Of a stretch of 64,000 bases of DNA, positions 54,922 to 64,000 are shown in pieces (position 1 is the first letter of the stretch; each line of letters starts with the position of its first letter). The notes under the pieces are model-generated. The model saw only the letters and a program-made list of their open reading frames with translations, did not search any database and was not told where the DNA came from. The position numbers and the translations under genes were made by a program. Source of the DNA: Turritopsis dohrnii (lineage: Eukaryota > Cnidaria > Hydrozoa > Anthoathecata > Oceaniidae). The stretch lies in NCBI GenBank assembly GCA_027922465.2, contig BQMF02000021.1, positions 1,612,001 through 1,676,000 on the forward strand, read 5' to 3'.

Positions 54922-55157
54922 AACATCTTTGCTCTTGCTGTCCAACATTTTGAAAATGTCTGGTGGCTAGGAAACCAAACAGCCTTGCTAGTGATGCCCC
55001 TTGCTCAGAAGGCTAGTAGAGAATGATTTGGACGCGAATTATAAAGGACTGACATAACTAGTTTTATAAACAACATAGAACAAAAGACAATGAAGTAAAT
55101 GTAACGAAGAAAAGTTTTTCAAGAAACACGTGCTATCAGAAACTATACAATTTTGAA

Positions 55158-56149
55158 GAGGTTCGGAATTCCCGAGTTACAAAACCGAGTTACAAAACCG
55201 AGTTACGCATTATGACGTCACAAACCGAGTTACTAACTCGGAAATTTTATTTTGTTTTATTTTTTCCGAGTTACTAACTCGGGAATTTTATTTTGTTTTA
55301 TTTTTTCTGAGTTATTAACTCGGAAATTTTATTTTGTTTTATTTTTCCCGAGTTACTAACTCGGAAATTTTATTTTGTTTTATTTTTTCCGAGTTACTAA
55401 CTCGGGAATTTTATTTTGTTTTATTTTTTCCGAGTACTAGCTCGGAAATTTTATTCTTGTAAAATATTCCCGAGTTAATAACGAAAGAAGTGTTTCATCG
55501 ACCTTCATACAGCTTAAAACACCAAAAACAAAAAAGGGATAAAATCCAAAAATTTCGTCAGGAAACTTCTAATTTCGCTGCACAAATTTTCGGAAATTGC
55601 TTATTATTGACGCAATTTGAAGACTTACAAAAGTGTTTGGTAAATCTTCTTTCTTAACTAACAATAAGCGATGATTGAAAAGAGAGACATAAGTAAACCA
55701 CAGTGGAGTTTATTTCCTTCATCAATCAAATCTAACGAAAAGCTAATAAAAGCTAAATATTACTGTTATTGAGTTACTCCAAGTTTTAATTAGCTAAAAA
55801 AATAACTCTTAATACGCAACAGTGGATACATCATTTGGTGAACTTGAAGTGTTTCATTTCATTTTGTGATTTAGTTTTTAGCTACTAACTCGAAAAACAT
55901 AAAGCAAACTAAAAATTAAAAACGTATAGCAGATAAAATTTTCCGAGTTAGTAACTCGGAAAAAATAAAACAAAATAAAATTTCCGAGTTAATAACTCGG
56001 AAAAAATAAAACAAAATAAAATTCCCGAGTTAGTAACTCGGAAAAAATAAAACAAAACAAAATTTCCGAGTTAATAACTCGGTTTGTGACGTCATAATGC
56101 GTAACTCGGTTTTGTAACTCGGTTTTGTAACTCGGGAATTCCGAACCTC
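55158..56149. mobile_element. foldback DNA transposon with 9-bp target duplication
   Basis: 992 bp between exact direct repeats AATTTTGAA (55149-55157 and 56150-56158). Ends GAGGTTCGGAATTCCCGAG and its inverse. The arms are near-identical for over 200 bp and hold three/four tandem copies of a ~41-bp unit with the 17-bp palindrome CCGAGTTACTAACTCGG followed by AAATTTTATTTTGTTTTATT. A 9-bp duplication is typical of Mutator-like (MULE) elements. The centre (55480-55930) is AT-rich and non-coding. It sits 236 bp after the DSL-C stop codon and may be in its 3' untranslated region. Confidence 0.88.
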
Positions 56150-56158
56150 AATTTTGAA

Positions 56159-58683
56159 TCGTGTGAATCGTAACAAGTATTTCAGTAAAAACAGCAAAAC
56201 CATTTCTTCGACAGCTTCTGGGACTTTGGAGGTTGCTGTCCCCATTTTATGGTGAATGCAAAATCGATGTATTACATTAAAATTGTTAACCAAATGCAAG
56301 TTCAAATGTGTTTGAAACTAGTTTTCAATTTTCTGCAACAATAAATCCTTCCTTTCCTAAAAGTTATCCTAAATTATTTAAAAACTTTCTTCATCCGCAG
56401 AAGTTTATCTCGCGAAAGTTAAGCAATTTCTCCATTCGCGAAAGTTTCTCCGAATAAAGTAGCTAGTAAAAAGTGGTGAATTCTAATGTGATAGGATGTC
56501 TTTTCAATCTTAACTGTTTGCATGATCAAGCAAGTTTCACTTTTCTGTTCCAAATAGTTCAGCTTTCCTCCATAACTTGGGACGCCCCTCCTGGATACTG
56601 TCTCTGAAAACACTTAATGAGGTGATATACTCCTCATGTAGCTGAGAAGGAGTAAAACTTCAGACTTAATCACGGGTGATATCGGTCAATGGTAGCGACC
56701 ACATCGTGGCTTTTCCTAATCCCTCATTTCTGCCACACCTTCTTTCTTTAATCATAGACAAAATCTGAAACCTCTGATGGAAACAGAAGATGCTTCGAAT
56801 TGCATAATAGCGCATTGGTGAATCTAGAGAGTTAACACAGTTTGAATATCTCTTCACTTCCGAACATTGATCAGAACGGTTTTTGTAACTTGTGTCAGTC
56901 ATTTTAAGTCAGTTTCTTGTGGAGTAAGAGTATATCAACATTTTAAAGATGGATGGTTGGAATCTGGAATTTCACAACAGTTACTCCTCACAGTATAACA
57001 TATTTCAAAACAAAACATCTTGCATTTGCAATCAGTTTTCATACTATTACTGAGACTGACAGGAAATCCATTGGATCGTTTTCATTGACAATTTTAGTTA
57101 GAAGAATAGCTATTCATGTGATTGAAACACCAAATCTCTAGATACTGCGGTTGTGTGCTGAAAAAATCCTTCACAATCACAAAATATTCCGAAAGAATTC
57201 TCAGCGTGGAGTCCACTCAGAATCGAATTGTTCGAATTCACGCATGCGCTGAAGAGAAAAAAATATACAGGAAAGTATCTCAAGTATATTATCATTATCA
57301 AAAAACTTTATTTTAACCAATAAACCAAAACCAATACAAATACGAGATATGCATCACTGTAACTTGTCAGTGTGTAGCCGCAGTTGATGTCTCCAGATGG
57401 GATGATTTACACTAATTTTTAAGCATATCAGAATAGAATATCAACATCATGTGACTGTGACTTCAGAGGGGCAACCTTGTGAAGTTTGCTACTACTCAAG
57501 CATTTCCCATTTATTTTGAACTTCGTTTGGAACGCCGTTTCAATATTTTCGATACCGTTACTTTTAAAAAAGAAAGGAATTTAGAGTGGCTGAAGAGTAT
57601 GGACGTCTCCGCTACTTCTTCAGTTTGTGTTGTGTCCTTGCGGTTATTTAACTCTTAGTTATCTTTTGTATATTATCGGACTCACTTTATTTTAAAAGGG
57701 AAAGAGATGTGTGTTTGATACAAGCCTCACTCACTCGTGTCCCATTCCTTTGCATTCAAAACACCATTCTCGCTGATGTTAATACATGTATCCATGTTAT
57801 TTTTTGCGAGTATAGCGAGATATGAAGGCAATCGTAAAAGTGGATATATTTCGATATTTTATACATCTCTTCAACATCGAAGCAACGATACAAGTTAATA
57901 GGATGATGACGTTCCAGTCTATTGATCTATATCGGAAATGTTAATCCTGATTTAATGGTCCGCAATTGATAGCAATTTTCTTTTATCTTTGCTTGGTATC
58001 AAGTTTGTCTTTGTTAATCTACACTCAATTATGGACGTATAAAAAAGAGAAGGACTCACAACTCTTTTCAATCGGCTTTGCTTTCTATAGAAAATCGCTA
58101 TTGTGTCGGCTTTCTTTTGATGGTGATCCTGGCCTCTCATTACACTGGATGTCTGCCAAATTTCAAGGAGACGAACTCGCGCGAACTACGATATTTGAAG
58201 TTAAGAGAGAAAAAACAATTTTGAAGGCCTTTGTATTTTAGGAGCTAAAACATATACTTCTAAACCACTGACAACGTTGACAAATAAATGAGACAGTTGA
58301 TCGCCTCCTCTTCGTATGGAACCTGATTTAGTAGGAAGACGACGCACCTGGGAAACGCCTGAGGCAGGATAAGTAAAACTATAATCAAGGATTTATCCTG
58401 CCAAGTTTCTAAGCTCAGGCATCAAAATGCTAAGATGTCTCTCTTTATACGTCCATGACTCAATAGATTTGTTTCCTGAATTTCAACATGGTATAGTATA
58501 GTGTTCTATCAAAGATTAATTAGATTTCTGCGCAAGCAAGAAATACTTTAAAACGGGCTTTGGTTTTTCTTCTTTTTCTTACTGTCCAAAACTAGTGGTT
58601 TTTTGAAAATTCGTGCGTGCGTTTACATGAAACCAAAGCACCGTGCATTGCATGTCAGCGAAAGATTTACAAAACTTTCTTTA
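56159..58683. other. intergenic region without recognised genes
   Basis: AT-rich stretch with only short frames lacking domains. AATAAA at about 56340 is a possible poly(A) signal for a long DSL-C transcript. No element borders recognised. Confidence 0.5.
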
Positions 58684-60061
58684 GGCCCTGTTAGACGGTA
58701 AACTATTCGCTAAACTATTCCTAAAATAGAAACAGAAAATTATTCTAATAATTTAGTTTATGTTCAAATACACTGATAAACTAATTGCCCACGCAGCGAG
58801 CGTAAGCGAGAGAGGAGGCATAGTAGTTTCACGAGATAGGCGAATGTCAGTTTCCGATTTTGTTCATCATCATCTTCCAACTTTCGTGTTGACGTTACAC
58901 GGTGGAATACAATTATTAGCTGACTTTGCGTTTTTCCCGTTTCAAAACATGGTACTGTAAGTGGGAGACAGAATGTTTTCTCGTATCTCTTTCCTAATTT
59001 ATTATTACTAGCATGTAGCTTTAGCTAAAAATGCCCCCGCGCTCAAGCATTCCAATTTAAACAGAAAGCAAGCTATACATTAACAGCGGAAACGAAAACA
59101 AGTTTTTGGCCGAAAAAAAAATGTTTGGGTTGATTTGGGACCTGATATGAGGCAAAGTTATATGCTTAAATATTTCGACAAAATCAGTTTTTGGCATTTC
59201 AAAACCAACTTGCAATATGCAAACCAAATAGATCTACACTTAAACAGATGAAAATATGCACAAAACTTTGTTACTTTTTGTTATCTCTTAGGTCTAAGTT
59301 ACACTGATGCTAATATACCTTTCAAAAAGTGTAAATAAGGCTTAACAAGTAATATTAGAAAGTATTTGCTACAAACAAGAGAAATGTGTGAATTGAAACC
59401 ATGGATACATATTTTATAATTTTTATAATTAAAATAAGATTTGTTAAAAACATTCTGTAAGAGCCAAAAAAAAAACAAACTTTTTCAAAAAAAAAAATTA
59501 AAGCGAAAAATCCATTGCGTTTCAAACTTTGATTTAAAACAAAAAATAGCCAAAGTTTACATAAAAAAAACAAGAAAAAAATATATAGGTTTTATTGATC
59601 ATGATCACACTAGGTTTGGAAGACAGTCAAAGAAGAAAAACACGAAGAACGACAATTTGTAATATGGCTTTCTTGTATACACAGAAATCCAATTTAAATC
59701 TTTTGAAGGCAAGATCCGCCAAAAATCAGTGCATTAAACAAAATTATTTAAAGAAAAATTTAGAGTTAAAATATATACAAAAATAAAAGGTATGGTTGGC
59801 AAAATTTCGGATATCAAGCTGTGCTTCAAAATCCTTGTCGTTCACTTCACTAAAACAACACAAAAGTAACACGAAAAATGTCTAAGTAATTTTAGCATAC
59901 GATTCTTCCTAAATAACATAGTATAATATAATAATAAATTAGGAAAGAGAAAAACATTCTGTCTCCCACTTACAGTACCATACTTTGAAACGGGAAAAAA
60001 GCAAAGTCAGCTAATAATTGTATTCCACCGTGTAACGTCAACACGAAAGTTGGAGGATGAA

Positions 60062-60097
<36 letters not shown>

Positions 60098-61527
60098 AAT
60101 CGGAAACTGACATTCGCCTATCTCGTGAAACTACTATGCCTCCTCGCTCGCTTACGCTCGCTGCGGGGGCAATAATATATTACGTTATTTAAAAAGTTCG
60201 TATGCTAAAATTAATTAAACATTTTTTATATTACTTTTGCGTTTTTTTAGTGAAGTGAACAACAAGGATTTTGAAGCACAGCTTGAAATCTGAAATTTTG
60301 CCAAGCATACATTTTATATTTGTATATATTTTAGCTCTAAATCTTTCGTTCAATAAATTTTATTAAATGCACTGATTTTTGGGAGATCTTGCCATTTTAA
60401 TTGGATTTCTGTGTATGCAAGAAAGCCGTATTACAAATTCTTGTTTTTCTTCTTTAACTGTCCTCCACTCATGATCAATAAAACCTTTTTATATTTTTTT
60501 CTTGCTATTTTATGTGAACGTTGGCTATTTTTTGTTTTGAACTAAAGTTTGAAACGCAAATTTCTAATGGATTTTCGCTTTAATATTTTTTTTTCGAAAA
60601 CGTGTTTTTTTTCTTTTGGCTCTTTCATAATTTCTTTAACAAATTTTACTTTGATTATAAAATACGTATCCATGTTTCAGTTCACACATTTCTTTTGTTT
60701 GTAACAAATACTTTCTGATATTACCATAGTTAATAGATGATATTACTTATTTACACTTTTTATTTACACTTTTTATTTACACTTTTTGAAAGGTATATTA
60801 GCATCAGTGTGACATAGGTCTAAGAGATAACAAAAAGTAACAAAGTTTTGTTTGTTTTTGTTTCCGTTGTATAGCTTGCAATGTATAGCTTGCTGTGTGT
60901 ACAAATTGGAATGCTTGAGGGCGGGGGCATTTTTAGCTAAAGCTACATGCTAGTCAATAAACTAATACGATAAGTTATGGGTTATAAGTGCAAGGTTCAT
61001 TCATTCATCATGGAAGAAGCAGTTGAAGAATTTTTAGTTTGTTCAAATATTGCTTCTTCATGTATGGTGTATAGCGAATCTTTTGAATTCCGGAAAACGA
61101 AACATGTTAGAGAACGTGACCATGGAGCATTTGATTTTTCAAGAATTGAGATTAAACGATCTATATCTTCACCTTTTTTTAAAGCTTCAATAATTTTACT
61201 GTTAGCGCCGACACGCGCATTTTTCTTCATGTACAATTGTTACTTTCTTGAGTGAATTTGTCCTAAACCCGTTGCATTAACCTTTGTGCAACAGGTGTTC
61301 GATGATTTAAATGTCGGTATTCTTTGAACTTTGCTAAACTATTCGGAATAAAATCAAAATGATTTGATTTTATTCGAAGCTAAATTAAACTATTTTTTTG
61401 CTTCTTTTAATAATTTTTGAATAGTTTACGATACAATACACGATAAATTATTTCGTAAACTATTCTATTTTAAGTGACTTAAAATAGTTAGAATAGTTTA
61501 GCGATTAATTTATCGTCTAACAGGGCC
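58684..61527. mobile_element. PIF/Harbinger-like element, 2.8 kb, with internal inverted duplications
   Basis: GGCCCTGTTAGACGGTAAAC at 58684 and its inverse GTCTAACAGGGCC ending 61527, with about 37 bp of imperfect inverted repeat, flanked by TTA (58681-58683 and 61528-61530), the Harbinger signature. Subterminal regions carry many copies of AATAGTTTA/TAAACTATT. Inside are two inverted-duplicated blocks: A 58779-58976 with A' 59953-60175, and B about 58985-59945 with B' about 60180-60960. ORFs inside (for example 60977-61255) have no recognised transposase domain, so it is probably non-autonomous. Confidence 0.8.
60062..60095. repeat. GAT trinucleotide microsatellite
   Basis: About ten GAT/ATG units within block A' of the Harbinger-like element. 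The partner block A at about 58865 has only a few ATC units, so this expansion came after the duplication. Confidence 0.85.
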
Positions 61528-61980
61528 TTAACTAAAAAGAAGTTTTCAACGTTTTGTAAACAGAAGAGTCAAACAAACAAATATAATACAAATACAGATT
61601 TTGCTGAAATCTTTCTGCTCGTAAGGGTATCTTTACTTTAAATTATCTTACTGCAGAATGTTTATTGGGTAACAATAAATGTTTTATTTAATTAGTGAAA
61701 CAATAGAAACGAGACAACAACAACAGCAACTTGATAACAAACAACAACAGAAACGATCAAGCATTACTGGCGTTGAAACAGAAATTCGGGAAAGTCGGGA
61801 AAGTTCTGGTTAATTCCCAAGAAAGAGAATGACCAGATTTCAGCATTTAAAAAAGATTTTCATTGAAAACCTACTATACAATTAAAATCATTAAAAGCAA
61901 CTATACATATTTCCCAAATAATAACAAGTACCCACAACTTTTTGCAAATTTATTACCAGTTGTTCTAATACTTGTATAGG

Positions 61981-62934
61981 ATGAGTTATCAGAAGTTAAT
62001 GACGGTTGCGGTGTTGTGGTTTTGCTTTCGGGTATGTAATATAAGATTCATTTTTTCTCATTTAGAGCAGGTTGTCTAAAAACTAATCTACCTCTAGATT
62101 GCTTAGTTTCCAAATGTATATTCCACCTGATGATGAGCTGGGTCATTACTTGCCGGGTTGGTTGGAACCACAAACAAACTGCACTGTTGGTATGTTGAAA
62201 TATCAACAAATAAAATTGATGTTGCACTTTTTCTGTATTATGTTATAATGTTTTTCTGATCATTAATAGCTGTGAAAACAACCACAGAAGCCACTTCGCC
62301 GATGCCATTTCCAGGTGTGGAATGATGTTAGCATAAGGAGATACGAATACAAGAACATCGTCTAATTCACGATCTCAAATCGGGCGTTCATAAAGGCGGA
62401 GAACCTCATTTTAATCTATGGTGGTTGGTGTAAACTATGGCGGTTGCTTATTGGGAGCAATGTTACTGACCATCCTGTTCATCCTACTTTGGGTTTTTAG
62501 CAGAATTTTGATTACAACATAAAATGCCTTTTAATGTGAATACCGCGTTAGGCCACGGTAGAGGAGATTCACTGGAGCGGAAAGTCAGAAATTAACACAT
62601 GGGTAAGTCATCAGCGGGTGACATAACTGAGAGTGTCACAGTGTTGTCATCAGCGGGTGACATAACTGAGAGTGTCACAGTGTTGTCAAAAAGCATCTAG
62701 CTTGAGATGAGTAGGAATGTTTTCTAAGACCCCGGGAAAGCATTGAATAATGAGTAAACAAAAGATACTTATTTAGACTGCCCATTGCCCTATGGTGTTG
62801 AGTTCGGGAAATACATAAACATTTGTTAAGGTAACTGTATTATGTTTTCTTTCAGGTCGTTCACAATAGGAATCATTGGACAGACAAAACATCATGTTGA
62901 ATATCGATGTGTGTGTGTGTCTTGCGAATTTTAG
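61981..62934 (+). pseudogene. decayed DSL-family pseudogene related to DSL-C
   Basis: Keeps pieces of DSL-C in order. A signal exon at 61981-62031 (MSYQKLMTVAVLWFCFR, ending CGG|GTATGT like DSL-C). A DSL exon at about 62068-62190, only some 36 bp later, so the MNNL and linker exons are deleted; this DSL exon has a frameshift at the CVPRDD block and lacks the residues up to the fourth-fifth cysteine (ends GWLEPQTNC). A tiny Thr remnant near 62275. A membrane-exon relic near 62390-62510 with stops. A tail relic from 62865, ending CTTGCGAATTTTAG, with the start codon region and NPTY lost. Not expected to make a functional receptor ligand. Confidence 0.85.
62607..62684. repeat. 39-bp tandem duplication in the pseudogene
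   Basis: GTCATCAGCGGGTGACATAA through GAGAGTGTCACAGTGTT is present twice, identical, between the membrane and tail relics of the DSL pseudogene. Recent. Confidence 0.9.
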
Positions 62935-64000
62935 AACATTTTCTTTTTACCGTCAATTGGAAAAACTCATCTCAAGAACACCAGAGTGTAGAGTGATTTT
63001 TGTTTGATGTTTTTTATGATGTTTCTAGCAGTAAATGAAATAACACCAATGTAGATATGAATATACTTGATAAAATACCAACACGATAAACTTTTTAGAT
63101 CTTCAATGTGAAACTCGTCCATTCCATATCTGCGGCCTTTGGCGTGATGTTACATAGAAACATGGAAAGTTCGTTGCTAAGAAACCTTGAAAATTAAAAA
63201 ATCTTTATTTGAATGTCAATGAGAGGACATTTTATTTACACATAACCACAACCATCTGAAAGATGAGTCTGAAAGAAAGCCAGAGCAAGTCCAAACTTTT
63301 TCATCGCCATATTATTCATTTTCATCGTAATTTGTCACAATTACTTTATGTAAATGAAATCACTAAGGTTGTAATATTCATTTTTTGGCAGTTCTTCTTA
63401 AAATACCCATTTCGAGCTGTGGAAATTGCCTTATGACCAACTTCCACTAAGCAATGTTTCATGTAAACAAACAAAACTATAAAATTGTTCTAATGTGAAC
63501 AAGAGCCAGATGGCGCAAAACGGTAGCAGCAAGCAGCATACTTTCGAAAGCACGATCAAAAATTGCCATAAAAATATAGTTAGTGTAAAGAGGCCTTATC
63601 GAATGTAAATGGGGTCTTATTAAGAAACGCCACCAGCAAATAATTTTCAAGACAAAGAAATGTACATACATGAGTCGAATTTTTTCAAGAAAAAAATTAT
63701 AAGAACTTATGTGTAAAAAAACGCGTCTGCTTCGAAAAAAATTAAAAACAATAACAAAGATTCCATGGACTCAAGAAACCTTCCCAAAAACTGTGATCTT
63801 TGACATATTTAATGCAAAATGACGGTTTAGATAGCTGACAAACTTTAGATGTAATTAAAAAGTTCGTTAAGGTTGAACTACCGACGATAAAATCGTACCT
63901 TACATCCGAATGTTAAGCATTTTTAGTAAAAGTAACTACTTACTACTTTTAACTTAAAGCCTTACTACCAAAATATCTCTTTCTTCATGTATTATTACCT
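62935..64000. other. intergenic sequence after the DSL pseudogene
   Basis: About 1 kb, AT-rich, no gene, repeat border or RNA recognised. The one ORF (63477-63671, minus) has no domain. Confidence 0.5.

Overview
This is an AT-rich window of animal (metazoan, invertebrate-like) nuclear DNA. Genes are split into many short exons with GT/AG introns, proteins are metazoan (DSL/MNNL Notch-ligand domains, a Gs alpha subunit, an RNMT-type mRNA cap methyltransferase, FAM210B), and the space between and inside genes is packed with short inverted-repeat DNA transposons, a tRNA-derived SINE and a pogo-like transposase relic. I cannot name the species; nothing bacterial or viral is present.

Layout. 1-2704 (-): 5' part of a DSL-domain transmembrane gene (DSL-A), running off the left edge. 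2705-10102: transposon-rich intergenic DNA. 10103-14062 (-): complete DSL-domain gene (DSL-B). 14063-18924: intergenic. 18925-25597 (-): G-protein alpha-s gene rebuilt as 12 coding exons, including exons of 33 and 16 nt. 25598-28382: intergenic. 28383-40327 (-): mRNA cap guanine-N7 methyltransferase (RNMT), 11 coding exons, introns full of repeats. 40328-44707: MITE-rich intergenic. 44708-46131 (+): FAM210B-like mitochondrial membrane protein, 2 exons. 46132-49596: intergenic with a mariner-like element. 49597-54921 (+): complete DSL-domain gene (DSL-C), 8 exons. 54922-61980: a foldback element with 9-bp target duplication and a Harbinger-like 2.8-kb element. 61981-62934 (+): degraded DSL pseudogene close to DSL-C. 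62935-64000: nothing recognised.

The most unusual content is the DSL family. Each member has a 7-17 residue signal exon (open to a longer reading in DSL-B), an MNNL-like Cys-rich exon, a linker exon, one DSL exon and then, instead of EGF repeats, a Ser/Thr-rich mucin-like stalk; where the 3' end is in the window there is one membrane span and a short tail. Intron phases (0,0,2,1) are the same in all three genes, so they are recent duplicates. They flank about 33 kb of conserved single-copy genes, two on the minus strand at the left and one plus a pseudogene on the plus strand at the right. They look like EGF-less Notch-ligand-like or decoy surface proteins. Exon joins were inferred by eye from reading frame, splice sites and phase, without transcript data.
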